Source: Microbacterium terregens (GTDB lineage: Bacteria > Pseudomonadota > Alphaproteobacteria > Sphingomonadales > Sphingomonadaceae). From it: a stretch of 64,000 nt of DNA. The notes beneath the pieces are model-generated. The model made no database searches. It worked only from the letters and a program-made list of their open reading frames with translations, and was not told the DNA's origin. The stretch lies in the NCBI RefSeq assembly GCF_027922045.1, contig NZ_BSEX01000006.1, positions 98,784-162,783 on the forward strand, given 5' to 3'. A program made the position numbers and the translations under genes. Shown one piece after another: positions 37,800 to 46,093 of this stretch. Every line of letters starts with the position of its first letter. The stretch's first letter is position 1.

Positions 37800-38481
37800 G
37801 CAGCCTCCGCCCGGAACGGCGGGTCAGCACCTCGGAGATGACGAGCGCGGCCAGGGCGAGCGCCACCGAGAGGAGTGCCAGCCGCAGCACCGCCGGCTCG
37901 CGCCCGGGCACCTGGAGCGCGTCATAGATGGCGAGCGGCAGCGTCTGGGTTTCGCCCGGGACGTTGGAGACGAAGGTGATGGTCGCGCCGAACTCGCCGA
38001 GTGCCCGCGCGAAGCCGAGCACGGCGCCGGCCAGCACACCGGGAAGGCTCAGCGGCAATGTGATCGTCGCAAAGACGCGCATCCGCCCTGCCCCGAGCGT
38101 GCGTGCGGCCGATTCGAGGCGCTGGTCGACCGCCTCGATCGACAGGCGCATCGCCCGCACCATCAGCGGCAGCGCCATCACCGCCGCCGCGATCGCCGCC
38201 CCCGTCCAGCGGAACAGCACGGTCTCGCCGGTCCAGCGTTCGAGAAGCGCGCCGATCGGGCCTGCGGGCGCGAAGGCGAGCAGCAGCAGCCAGCCGGTCA
38301 CCACCGGCGGCAGCACCAGCGGCAAGTGGACGATGCCGTCGAGCAGCACCCGGCCGGGAAAGCGCCCGCGAGCGAGCAGCCAGGCGAGCGCGAAGGCGAC
38401 CGGCAGCGCCGCTACCACGGCCACCCCGCCGACGCGCAGCGACAGCCAGACGACGGTCCACTCCTCAGGCGACAGTTCCAC
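37789..38481 (-). CDS. modB: Molybdate ABC transporter permease
   Basis: ModB is the membrane channel of the molybdate importer. The 230-residue protein has about five membrane helices. The family loop that touches ModC, the EAA motif, is seen as AARTLGAGRMRVFATITLPLSLPG, and GFARALGEFGATITFVSN is the ModB signature. It starts 3 bases after modA. Confidence 0.95.
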   Translation of the reverse strand: MELSPEEWTVVWLSLRVGGVAVVAALPVAFALAWLLARGRFPGRVLLDGIVHLPLVLPPVVTGWLLLLAFAPAGPIGALLERWTGETVLFRWTGAAIAAAVMALPLMVRAMRLSIEAVDQRLESAARTLGAGRMRVFATITLPLSLPGVLAGAVLGFARALGEFGATITFVSNVPGETQTLPLAIYDALQVPGREPAVLRLALLSVALALAALVISEVLTRRSGRRLHVL

Positions 38482-38484
38482 TGT

Positions 38485-39264
38485 TCAGCGCGTCGAGAAG
38501 CCGAAGCGGGCGAAGATCGCCTTGCCCTCGCGGCTGTTCAGGAATCGGCGGAAAGGCTCCGCATCCGGGCTGGTCCCGTTCTTGAGGCGGGCCGCGGGGT
38601 AGACGATCGGGGGATAGCTGCCGGCGGGAAACACCCCTGCGATCCGCACCTTTGCAGAGGCGCGCGCGTCCGTCGCATAGACGATGCCGAGCGGCGCCAC
38701 GCCGCGCTCCACCAGCGCAAGGGCGGCGCGCACGCTTTCGCCCCGCACCACCAGCGGCGCGACCTGCTGCCAGCCGCCGAGCTTTTCAAGCGCCGCCTTG
38801 CCGTATTTGCCGGCCGGCACCGCGTCGGGATTGGCCATGGCGAGCCGCCCGCGAGGCCCGAGTGCGGGGCGGAGATCGACGCCGGGGCGCAACGCGACGC
38901 GAACGCTGCTGCCTTTCGGCGCGATCAGCACCAGCCGGTTGCCGAGAAGATCGGTGCGCGTGCCGGGCACGACGAGCCCACGCCGATCGAGATCGTCCAT
39001 CCAGTCGCGATCGGCGGACACGAACAGGTCGGCGGGCGCGCCGGAGGCGGCTTGTCGGGCGAGCGCCGAACTGGCGGCGAACGACAGGCGCGGCCGCGGA
39101 TGGCCCCGGCGCGCCCAGGCGTCGGCCGCCGCGTTCATCGACTCCTGCAGGCTCGCCGCGGCGAGCACCAGCGGCGGCCGCGGCTGTGCAGCAACGGGCG
39201 TGAAAGCGGAAGCACCCGCCAGCCCCAGCAGCGCGAGCGCAGCGAGCACGCCTCGTCTCAACAT
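38485..39264 (-). CDS. modA: Molybdate-binding periplasmic protein
   Basis: ModA captures molybdate in the periplasm for ModBC. The 259-residue protein has a signal peptide ending near FTPVAAQ, then the ligand pattern LVLAAASLQESMNAAADAW, FAASSALARQAASGAPADLFVSAD, and VYATDARASAKVRI with the conserved Tyr region. It is first in modA-modB-modC. Its leader can fold so that its own ribosome-binding site is paired (separate entry). Confidence 0.95.
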   Translation of the reverse strand: MLRRGVLAALALLGLAGASAFTPVAAQPRPPLVLAAASLQESMNAAADAWARRGHPRPRLSFAASSALARQAASGAPADLFVSADRDWMDDLDRRGLVVPGTRTDLLGNRLVLIAPKGSSVRVALRPGVDLRPALGPRGRLAMANPDAVPAGKYGKAALEKLGGWQQVAPLVVRGESVRAALALVERGVAPLGIVYATDARASAKVRIAGVFPAGSYPPIVYPAARLKNGTSPDAEPFRRFLNSREGKAIFARFGFSTR

Positions 39265-39270
39265 CCCCGT

Positions 39271-39307
39271 CTCCGTCTCATTCCGCCGTTCCTAGCGGGA
39301 GACGGAG
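39271..39307 (-). promoter_or_regulatory. Hairpin in the modA leader covering the ribosome-binding site
   Basis: On the minus strand CTCCGTCTC (39307-39299) can pair with GAGACGGAG (39279-39271), with an inner CCGC/GCGG stem and a loop of 8 bases. The 3' arm contains GGAG, which sits 6 bases before the modA ATG and is the only good Shine-Dalgarno. Folding would therefore block translation. Known molybdenum-cofactor riboswitches are much larger, so this would be a simpler element, or an operator at the DNA level. Confidence 0.5.
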
Positions 39308-39326
39308 GCGGTTGCACCTGTCGCTT

Positions 39327-39348
39327 GGCCGGCCGCCTGCGGCCGGCC
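39327..39348 (-). terminator. GC-rich hairpin after the small phasin gene
   Basis: GGCCGGCCGC (39327-39336) and GCGGCCGGCC (39339-39348) are perfect inverted copies 2 bases apart; folding leaves a slightly shorter stem with a usable loop. It begins 8 bases past the phasin stop. No T-run follows on the minus strand, so it is a terminator-like hairpin or RNA end protector rather than a textbook intrinsic terminator. Confidence 0.6.
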
Positions 39349-39355
39349 GAACGGG

Positions 39356-39793
39356 TCAGGACTTGCCGGTCATCTGGCCGATGGTGGCGCGGCCGAAGCT
39401 TGCGATGAGTTCGCCGATTTCCCGGGCCTGGGCGACCGAGCGCGTGCTCTGTTCGCGCATATATTCGCTTTGCAGGCGCATCACCTCGGTCATGTCGTGG
39501 GCCTGGGCGGCGGCACGCATCATCCGAAAGGCTTCGCGGGTGTTGGTCTCGGCCTGGTCGAGCATCCTGAGGCCGAGCTCGCTGCCCTGGCCGGCGATCT
39601 GCCCGCCGGCCGCGCGCATGCGCTCGCCCGCGGCGCGCAGCCCCTCGGCCATGCCGCCGGCCGCGTCGCCCGATCCGCCCGGCATGCCGTCGCCGCCGAA
39701 GGCATTGTCCGCGCCGCCGATGCCTGCTCCCGTGGTTGCGGCACCGTCGCCTGCGGGTTCGGAGGTGCTGTTACCGGGATTCTGTTCCGCCAT
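39356..39793 (-). CDS. Small phasin-family protein
   Basis: This is a 145-residue protein with an ATG at 39793 and AGGAGA about 7 bases upstream. The first 50 residues are Gly/Ala-rich and likely disordered. Residues 55-145 are an amphipathic helical stretch with QSEYMREQSTRSVAQAREIGEL, the phasin pattern that coats PHA granules. The window also holds phaC and a second phasin 11 kb away, so a storage-granule role fits. A near match to the EcfG general-stress promoter lies 60-90 bases upstream on this strand. Confidence 0.8.
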   Translation of the reverse strand: MAEQNPGNSTSEPAGDGAATTGAGIGGADNAFGGDGMPGGSGDAAGGMAEGLRAAGERMRAAGGQIAGQGSELGLRMLDQAETNTREAFRMMRAAAQAHDMTEVMRLQSEYMREQSTRSVAQAREIGELIASFGRATIGQMTGKS

Positions 39794-39856
39794 GTCTGTC
39801 TCCTGCCGGCGCGGCGCCCGGCCTCGAAAAGGGGGTCTGCCCGCGCCTGTCGGTGC

Positions 39857-39881
39857 GACGCGCGAGGATCGGCAAGGTTCC
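39857..39881 (-). promoter_or_regulatory. Near-consensus EcfG-type promoter facing the small phasin
   Basis: On the minus strand GGAAC (39881-39877) is followed by 16 bases and CGTC (39860-39857). The alphaproteobacterial EcfG consensus is GGAAC, 16-17 bases, then CGTT, so only the last base differs. RNA would start about 55 bases before the phasin ATG. Confidence 0.5.
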
Positions 39882-39910
39882 GCGCCGGCCGGCCGTTTCA
39901 TCTCCGCAAC

Positions 39911-39935
39911 GGAACGACTTCCCGCGCGAAAAGTT
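39911..39935 (+). promoter_or_regulatory. EcfG-type (general stress) promoter facing the efflux operon
   Basis: GGAAC at 39911-39915 and GTT at 39933-39935 are 17 bases apart, an exact match to the core GGAAC-N17-GTT of the alphaproteobacterial general stress sigma factor EcfG. RNA would start near 39942, about 33 bases before the pump reading frame. The base before GTT is A rather than the commoner C. Confidence 0.68.
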
Positions 39936-39974
39936 GATCGTCTCCCAGCCGTCGTCCTTGAGCGGAGTCGAGCC

Positions 39975-41627
39975 GTCGCCACCGCCTATGAATTCAAGCC
40001 GCACGAGCGGCCGCTGCTTCCGGGCTCGCCGGCAACGCCCGAGCATCCGCTCGGCCGCCGCTACGCCTATTTCGCGGTCGGAACCCTGCTGGGGCTCACC
40101 GGCGGCCTGAACAACGGGCTGCTCACCGCCAACCTGCCCCAGATCCAGGGGTCGCTCGGCCTGACGCCCGTGCAAGGTGGTTGGCTAACCGCGATCAACG
40201 CGATGACCAGCGTGTGCATGGGCATGCTGCTGATCAAGTTCCGCCAGCAGTTCGGCCTGCAGCGCTTCACCCGCGTGTTCCTGATCGCGTTCCTGTGCCT
40301 CAACGTCTTCCAGCTGTTTGTCCACGGCTATGTGACCCAGCTGATCGTCCGCGGGGCGGCCGGGCTGGTGGGAAGCGCGCTCACGACGCTGTGCTTCATG
40401 TACATCATGCAGTCGCTGCCGGCGTCGATGCGCTTGTCCGGCATGATTATCGGCTTCGGCTCCTCCACGGTGGCGCTGCCGCTGGCGCGGGTGATCTCAC
40501 CGCTGCTGCTGCTGGACGGGCACATCCAGAACCTGTTCCTGTTCGAGCTGGGCCTGACCCTCGCCGCGCTCGCCTCGGTCGGCCTGCTCCGCCTGCCGCC
40601 GAGCGAGCGGTTCCAGGCCTTCGAGCGGATCGACTTCCTGACCTTTGCCCTGTTCGCACCGGGCATGGCGCTGCTGTGCGCAGTGCTGGTGCAAGGCCGC
40701 ATCCAGTGGTGGACCACCGAATGGCTGGGCTATGCGATCGCCGCGGCGATCCCGCTGATCGGGACCGCACTGCTGATCGAGCACAACCGGGCCAACCCGC
40801 TGCTCAACACGCGCTGGATGCGCAACGGCAACATCCTGCGGTTCGCGACCGTCGCGGCATCGATGCGCATCCTGCTGTCCGAACAGAATTTCGGCTCCAT
40901 CGGCCTGCTGACCGCGCTGGGTATGGGCAACGAGCAGCTGGTCACGCTGAACGTGGTGGTGGTGTTCGCGTCGATCGCGGGCATCTGCGTGAGCCTGGCG
41001 ACCCTCACCCCGAACGAGCTGGGGCTGCCGGTGATCGCGTCGGTGGTGCTGATCGGTATCGCGGCGTGGATGGACTCGCACGCGACCAACCTCACCCGAC
41101 CCGCCAACCTCTACCTGAGCCAAGCGCTGATCGCCTTTGCCGCGCTGTTCTTCCTGGGGCCGATGATCATGATCGGCATCTTCCGCGCGCTCGCCCGCGG
41201 GCCGAGTCACATCATCAGCTTTTCCGCCGTGTTCGGCATCTCCCAAACGATGGGCGGGCTGGTCGGGTCTTCGCTGCTGGGCAGCCTGCAGATCGTGCGG
41301 GAGAAGTTCCACGCGTTCCAGATCACGCAGGCGCTGACGACGACGGACCCGCAGGTCGTGTCGCGCATCCGGCAACTCGGAGGCGCCTATGCGTCGGCGA
41401 TCGGCGATCCCGTCCGGCAGCAGGCGCAGGGCACGAGCCTCCTAGCCCAGCTGGTCACGCGCGAGGCGAACATCCTGGCCTACAACGACGTTTTCCTGAT
41501 GGTCGCGATGCTCTCGGTCGTGCTGACCGTGTGGCTCGGCGGCTATTGGCTCTATCACAAGGTGCGCGGGGTCAACCCGTTGGCCGAGGAACTGGCAGCA
41601 GTGCAACGGATGCGACAGACGACGTGA
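39975..41627 (+). CDS. MFS drug-efflux pump of the DHA2 (EmrB) type; start codon abnormal
   Basis: This is a polytopic proton-driven exporter with 12-14 membrane helices, coded with an HlyD adaptor and outer membrane factor as a tripartite pump. Similarity begins at ATAYEFKPHERPLLPG. The likely start, at 39975, reads GTC instead of ATG or GTG, although CGGAG lies exactly 7 bases upstream and an EcfG-type promoter lies 40 bases upstream. No canonical start occurs in frame between that promoter and 40180. The ATG at 39792 is in frame but lies upstream of the promoter and lacks a ribosome-binding site. So 550 residues from 39975 is my estimate. The stop overlaps the next GTG as GTGA. Confidence 0.85.
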   Translation, partial: VATAYEFKPHERPLLPGSPATPEHPLGRRYAYFAVGTLLGLTGGLNNGLLTANLPQIQGSLGLTPVQGGWLTAINAMTSVCMGMLLIKFRQQFGLQRFTRVFLIAFLCLNVFQLFVHGYVTQLIVRGAAGLVGSALTTLCFMYIMQSLPASMRLSGMIIGFGSSTVALPLARVISPLLLLDGHIQNLFLFELGLTLAALASVGLLRLPPSERFQAFERIDFLTFALFAPGMALLCAVLVQGRIQWWTTEWLGYAIAAAIPLIGTALLIEHNRANPLLNTRWMRNGNILRFATVAASMRILLSEQNFGSIGLLTALGMGNEQLVTLNVVVVFASIAGICVSLATLTPNELGLPVIASVVLIGIAAWMDSHATNLTRPANLYLSQALIAFAALFFLGPMIMIGIFRALARGPSHIISFSAVFGISQTMGGLVGSSLLGSLQIVREKFHAFQITQALTTTDPQVVSRIRQLGGAYASAIGDPVRQQAQGTSLLAQLVTREANILAYNDVFLMVAMLSVVLTVWLGGYWLYHKVRGVNPLAEELAAVQRMRQTT

Positions 41628-42799
41628 GCGATATTCGCCCCCCCGCCCCGGAGCCGCACGAGCGGCTCAAGGATCCGATCGAGGTCCCGCCGCAGGCCGA
41701 CGCGGCTGCCGCTCCCGCGCCGGCGCCTTCGCGCGGCTGGGCACCGCCACGCGGTAGCCTGCGCGCCACGATCGGCTTCATCGCGATGCTGGTCGCAGGC
41801 GTGCTGCTGGCACTCTATGCCTGGGGCCTGCCGCCCTTCACCACGGCGTTCCAGGAGACGGACAACGCCTATGTCCGCGGGCAGACGACGGTGATCGCGC
41901 CCCAGGTCAACGGCTATATCACCGAGGTGGCCGTGCGCGATTTCGAGGTGGTGAAGAAGGGGCAGGTCCTCGCCCGGATCGACGACCGCATCTATCGTCA
42001 GCGGGTAGAGCAGGCGCGCGCGCAGCTCGCCACCCAGATCGCGACGCTCAGCAACTCCGCCCAGAGCCAGCGGTCGAGCCAGGCGACGCTGGGCGGCCAG
42101 GCCGCGGCGGTCGAGAATGCACGCGCCCAGCTCGCCCGTGCCCAGGCGGACATGCGGCGCGTCGCCGAACTGGTGGACGAGGGATCGGTGTCGCTGCGCG
42201 AGCGCGACCAGACGCTCGCGGCGTTGCGCCAGGCGGAAGCGGCGGTACATCAAGCGGAGGCGCAACGCAGCGTCGCCCAGGAACAGGTGCGATCGGTGAC
42301 AGTCGGCCGCGGCGGGCTGGAGGCGGCGGTGGAAGGTGCGCGCGCGGCGCTGCGCCTCGCCGAGATCGACCTTGCCAACACGGTGATCCGGGCACCGCAG
42401 GACGGGCGCCTGGGTGAAGTGGGCGTGCGGCTGGGGCAATATGTCACCGCGGGCACGCAGCTGGTGTTCCTGGTTCCGCCAACCGTGTGGGTCATGGCCA
42501 ATTTTATGGAAGCGCAGACCGCGCGCATGGCGCCTGGCCAGCCAGCCACCATCCGCGTCGATGCGCTCGCCCGCGCCGAACTGCACGGCCGGGTCGAGCG
42601 CATCGCGCCGGCCGCCGCCAACGAGTTCACCGTGATCCGGCCCGACAATGCCACCGGCAACTTCGTGAAGGTGGCGCAGCGTATCCCGGTGCGGATCGCG
42701 ATCGACCGCAACGACCCGCTGTTCGACCGGCTGCGGCCGGGCATGTCGGTGGATGCACGCGTCGATACCCGGGGCACCCCCGCCCCGACCGCCCGATGA
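41624..42799 (+). CDS. HlyD/EmrA-type membrane fusion protein
   Basis: This is the periplasmic adaptor linking the MFS pump to the outer membrane factor. The GTG at 41624 gives 391 residues. A Pro/Ala-rich cytoplasmic start is followed by one membrane helix (about residues 43-65: TIGFIAMLVAGVLLALYAW). The lipoyl half-motifs are TDNAYVRGQTTVIAPQVNGYI and IRAPQDGRLGEVGVRLGQYV, and a coiled-coil hairpin (about 120-215) lies between. The beta-barrel part has PTVWVMANFMEAQ. It overlaps both neighbours by 4 bases. Confidence 0.93.
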   Translation: MSDIRPPAPEPHERLKDPIEVPPQADAAAAPAPAPSRGWAPPRGSLRATIGFIAMLVAGVLLALYAWGLPPFTTAFQETDNAYVRGQTTVIAPQVNGYITEVAVRDFEVVKKGQVLARIDDRIYRQRVEQARAQLATQIATLSNSAQSQRSSQATLGGQAAAVENARAQLARAQADMRRVAELVDEGSVSLRERDQTLAALRQAEAAVHQAEAQRSVAQEQVRSVTVGRGGLEAAVEGARAALRLAEIDLANTVIRAPQDGRLGEVGVRLGQYVTAGTQLVFLVPPTVWVMANFMEAQTARMAPGQPATIRVDALARAELHGRVERIAPAAANEFTVIRPDNATGNFVKVAQRIPVRIAIDRNDPLFDRLRPGMSVDARVDTRGTPAPTAR

Positions 42800-44172
42800 G
42801 GCGCAGCCTCTGCGCGCTTGCGGCGGTCGCCTTGGCTGCCGGCTGCACCCCACCCGAGACGCCCCCGCCCGCGGGTGCCTCTGTCACGCCTCCGGCGGCA
42901 TGGCGCACGCAGTTGCCGGCCGGCGCGACGGTCGACGCGCAGTGGTGGCAGCGCTTCGGCGATCCGGTGCTGACCCGGCTGGTGGAGGCGGCGCTTGCCC
43001 GCAACAGCGACATCGGGATCGCGGTCGCGCGGGTGCGGGAGGCGCGCGCCCAGGAGACGATCGCCCGCGCCGCCCGGCTGCCGACCCTCAGCGCCGGCAC
43101 CAGCCTTACCGAATCGCGCAGCGTCAATGCGCTCGGCCAGCCCGGGGTCGGCACCTCAGCCCAGCCGGTGTTCCAGGCGGCCTATGAGATCGACCTGTTC
43201 GGGCGGATCGCGAACCAGGTCGAGGCGGCGCGGCTGTCCGCCGAATCCGCGGCCGCTGCGGCGGACGCCGCGCGGCTGAGCGTCGCTGCGGCGACCGCAT
43301 CCGGCTACATCACCCTGCGCGGGCTGGATGCTCGCATCGCCATCGCGCGCGATACGATCGCCTCCCGCGGCGAGGCGCTGCGCATCGCCCGCAACCGCGC
43401 CGAAGTCGGCTACACCTCCGAACTGGAGCTCCGCCAAGCCGAGGCCGAGTATCAGAACGTCGCGCAGACGCTGCCGACGCTCGAGCTCGCCGCGCGGCGG
43501 CAGGAGGATGCCCTGGCGGTGCTGATCGGCGAGTCGCCCCGCGCCATCGAACGCGGAGCCACGCTCGCGACGCTGCAGGCGCCGGCAATCCCGGCCACCC
43601 TGCCCTCCGAACTGCTGCGCCGGCGTCCGGACATCGCGCAGGCCGAGCTGACCCTGGCGGCGTCGGACGCGACGCTCGCCGCCTCGCGGGCGGCGTTTCT
43701 TCCCTCGCTCAACCTGGCGGCATCGACCGGTGAGCTGTTCTCCAGCTCGCTGGGCAGCCCGGTCGGCATCTGGTCGCTGGGGGCAAGCGTGCTCGCGCCG
43801 ATCTTCCAGGGCGGGCGGCTGCGCGGCGGCGTCGAGGCTTCGGCCGCCCGGCGGGACCAGGCGGCGTTCGGCTATCAGCGGACGGTGCTGACCGCGTTCC
43901 GCGAGGTGGAGGATGCGCTCGCCGCCGTCGACCGGCTGGGCGAACAGCAGCGCCGGCTGGAGGCGCAGCGCGTGGCACTTGCAGAGACGCTACGGCACGC
44001 GACCAACCGCTATCGCGCCGGCTACAGCCCCTATCTGGAGCAGCTCGATGCGCAGCGCAGCCTGTTCAACGCGCAGCTGGCGCTTGCCCAGGCGCGCGCC
44101 GACCAGCTGACCGCCTTGGTGGCCGTCTACCAGTCGATGGGCGGCGGCTGGGCGGGCCCGCCGACGCCGTAG
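42796..44172 (+). CDS. Outer membrane efflux lipoprotein of the NodT family
   Basis: This is the TolC-like exit duct of the tripartite pump. The ATG at 42796 overlaps the adaptor stop as ATGA and gives 458 residues. A lipobox LAAGC places the lipidated Cys at residue 17. Two OEP repeats follow: WWQRFGDPVLTRLVEAALARNSDI to about 250, and RRRPDIAQAELTLAASDATLAASRAAFLPSLNL to the end. Helices with RYRAGYSPYLEQLDAQRSLF are typical of the family. The transcript probably ends at the palindromic repeats downstream. Confidence 0.95.
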   Translation: MRRSLCALAAVALAAGCTPPETPPPAGASVTPPAAWRTQLPAGATVDAQWWQRFGDPVLTRLVEAALARNSDIGIAVARVREARAQETIARAARLPTLSAGTSLTESRSVNALGQPGVGTSAQPVFQAAYEIDLFGRIANQVEAARLSAESAAAAADAARLSVAAATASGYITLRGLDARIAIARDTIASRGEALRIARNRAEVGYTSELELRQAEAEYQNVAQTLPTLELAARRQEDALAVLIGESPRAIERGATLATLQAPAIPATLPSELLRRRPDIAQAELTLAASDATLAASRAAFLPSLNLAASTGELFSSSLGSPVGIWSLGASVLAPIFQGGRLRGGVEASAARRDQAAFGYQRTVLTAFREVEDALAAVDRLGEQQRRLEAQRVALAETLRHATNRYRAGYSPYLEQLDAQRSLFNAQLALAQARADQLTALVAVYQSMGGGWAGPPTP

Positions 44173-44225
44173 TTCCGCCGGGGCGGGTTCGCGCGCGGCG
44201 CACGGTCCGTCGGCCGTTCGTTCCG

Positions 44226-44324
44226 GTACCCCGGCGAAGGCCGGGGTCCAGTTATGACGTCGGCCGAAAGGGCAGCGAGCCTCGCACGGTCACCCCAACT
44301 GGGCCCCGGCCTCCGGCGGGGTAC
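44226..44324. repeat. Inverted pair of dispersed palindromic repeats
   Basis: GTACCCCGGCGAAGGCCGGG near 44227-44246 and GCCCCGGCCTCCGGCGGGGT near 44302-44321 are inverted copies of the element seen at 6989-7089, again with the AACTGGG word inside. They separate the convergent efflux operon and aldehyde dehydrogenase gene and may act as a two-way terminator. Confidence 0.85.
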
Positions 44325-44342
44325 GCCCGAACCGCTATCGCG

Positions 44343-45746
44343 CTATTCGCTGGCGGCGCTGCCGGCGTCCTTCGGCGCCGTCTCCGGCGCGCGGAGCACG
44401 GCCTTCAGGTTCATGAACTCGTGCAGGCCCCAGGGGCCGAGCTCGCGGCCGTGGCCGGAGCGCTTGATACCGCCGAACGGCGCCTCCGGGACCGAGGCGA
44501 GTATCTGGTTGATCGCGGTCATGCCCGCTTCGATGTCGCGCACGAAGCGCTCTTGCTCGGAGGGGTCCTTGGTCCAGACGCTGGAGCCGAGGCCGAAGGG
44601 CACGTCGTTGGCGATGCGGATCGCCTCGTCGATGTCGGCGGCGCGAAACACCATCGCGACCGGGCCGAACAATTCCTCCTGCGCAACCGGATCGTCGAGC
44701 GGCACGTCGACAAGCACGCCGGGCGTCATCCAGGCACCGGGGCGATCGATCTTTTCGGCCCCCATCAGCAGCCGCGCGCCCTTCTCCTGCGCGGTCGCGA
44801 CCTGTTCGAGGACGGTGTCGCGCTGCTCCACGCTGGAGAGCGGCCCCATGGTCGTGTCCTCGGCCATCGGGTCATCGATCTTGGCGTCGCGCATGCCTTG
44901 CGCGAACTTGTCGAGGAAGGCGTCGTAGATGTCGGCGTGGACGATCATCCGCTTGGCGCAGACGCACGACTGGCCTGCGTTCTGGATGCGGCCGGTGACC
45001 GCCGCCTGGGCCGCCGCGTCGAGATCGGCAGAGGGCATGACGATGAATGGGTCCGAACCGCCGAGTTCGAGCACCACCTTCTTGAGCGCGCGGCCTGCGG
45101 CCTCGGCGACCTTGATGCCTGCGCCCTCGCTTCCCGTCAGCGTGACGGCGACGATGCGATCGTCCTCGATCAGCGGTGCCACCCGACGCGACGGAATGCC
45201 GAGGTTCGCGAACAGCCCCTCCGGCGCACCGGCCGCCGTCACCATCTCCTCGATCGCCTGCGCACAGCCCTGGGTGAGCGAGGCGTGCTTTAGAAGGCCG
45301 ACGTTGCCCGCCAGGATGCAGGGGGCAAGGAAGCGCACCACCTGCCAATAGGGGAAGTTCCACGGCATGATCGCGAGCACCACGCCGATCGGCAGCCAGC
45401 GCGCGGTGCCCGTGCCCTTGGCCAGCGGCACCTCGACCGGCTCCAGCAGCTTCGGGCCGTGCTCGGCATAATAGCGAAAGCCGCTGACGCATTTCTCGAC
45501 CTCGGCAATCGCGGACTTGAGCGTCTTGCCCATCTCGCGCGTCGCGATCTCGCCAAGGCGTTGCTTGTTTGCCTCAAACTGGTCGGCGATCGCCGAGAGC
45601 AGCGCCGTGCGGGTGGCGAGATCGGTCGTGCGCCACTGCGCGAAGGCGGCGTGGGCGGCGGCGACCTTCTTCTCCACTTCGGCGTCCGTCAGCTCGGGGT
45701 AGGTTGCGACGGTCTCGCCCGTGGCGGGGTTGATGCTGGTGAACAT
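44343..45746 (-). CDS. NAD(P)-dependent aldehyde dehydrogenase, succinate-semialdehyde type
   Basis: This is a 467-residue aldehyde dehydrogenase. Catalytic residues are E227 in ELGGSDP and C261 in GQSCVCAKR, spaced 34 apart as usual. IMPWNFPYWQVVRFLAPCILAGN builds the coenzyme site, and the closing FGGIKRSGHGRELG is standard. The N-terminal INPATGETV and the SCVCAKR site resemble the bacterial succinate-semialdehyde dehydrogenase group (Sad/GabD-like), but substrate cannot be fixed by eye. C263 next to C261 could form a disulfide. It is divergent from xseB. Confidence 0.85.
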   Translation of the reverse strand: MFTSINPATGETVATYPELTDAEVEKKVAAAHAAFAQWRTTDLATRTALLSAIADQFEANKQRLGEIATREMGKTLKSAIAEVEKCVSGFRYYAEHGPKLLEPVEVPLAKGTGTARWLPIGVVLAIMPWNFPYWQVVRFLAPCILAGNVGLLKHASLTQGCAQAIEEMVTAAGAPEGLFANLGIPSRRVAPLIEDDRIVAVTLTGSEGAGIKVAEAAGRALKKVVLELGGSDPFIVMPSADLDAAAQAAVTGRIQNAGQSCVCAKRMIVHADIYDAFLDKFAQGMRDAKIDDPMAEDTTMGPLSSVEQRDTVLEQVATAQEKGARLLMGAEKIDRPGAWMTPGVLVDVPLDDPVAQEELFGPVAMVFRAADIDEAIRIANDVPFGLGSSVWTKDPSEQERFVRDIEAGMTAINQILASVPEAPFGGIKRSGHGRELGPWGLHEFMNLKAVLRAPETAPKDAGSAASE

Positions 45747-45811
45747 GGGGACTTTCTCGACGGTTTCGGGGTTGCCGCAGTAACGCGGCAGCACGCCGAT
45801 CGGTCCGGCGG

Positions 45812-45840
45812 TTGCGCCTTTAGCGGACCTGCCGCATAGC
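45812..45840 (+). promoter_or_regulatory. Candidate xseB promoter giving a leaderless transcript
   Basis: TTGCGC (45812-45817) and CATAGC (45835-45840) are 17 bases apart. A start 7 bases past the second box falls on the A of the xseB ATG at 45847. No Shine-Dalgarno is present before that ATG, which fits a leaderless message. The boxes are only moderate matches. Confidence 0.4.
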
Positions 45841-45846
45841 TCGCGC

Positions 45847-46092
45847 ATGACAGAAGAACAGGACGTCGCGGGGCTCAGCTTCGAGCAGGCGCTCAAGGAA
45901 TTGGAGCAGATCGTCGGCCGGCTGGAAACGGGCGACGAGGAGCTCGACAAGGCGATCCAGCTCTATGAGCGGGGCGACAAGCTGCGCCAGCATTGCGCCG
46001 CCCGCCTGGATGCCGCGCAGGAGCGGATCGAGGCGATCCGCCTGGGCGCCGACGGCCGCCCGACCGGCACCACGCCCTTTGCCGCAGGCTGA
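45847..46092 (+). CDS. xseB: Exodeoxyribonuclease VII small subunit
   Basis: XseB binds the large subunit XseA to form exonuclease VII, which degrades single-stranded DNA. The 81-residue protein is the usual two-helix hairpin with LSFEQALKELEQIVGRLETGDEELDKAIQLYERGDKLRQHC, the family signature. The last 15 residues are flexible. XseA is not in the window. It is followed one base later by ispA, a common pairing in bacteria. Confidence 0.96.
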   Translation: MTEEQDVAGLSFEQALKELEQIVGRLETGDEELDKAIQLYERGDKLRQHCAARLDAAQERIEAIRLGADGRPTGTTPFAAG

Positions 46093-46093
46093 C

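Noticed and set aside
39792..39974. ATG at 39792 as the start of the efflux pump
   Set aside because: It lies upstream of the EcfG-type promoter, has no ribosome-binding site, shares its CATG with the phasin start on the other strand and would add 61 residues unlike known pumps. It is kept only as an alternative.
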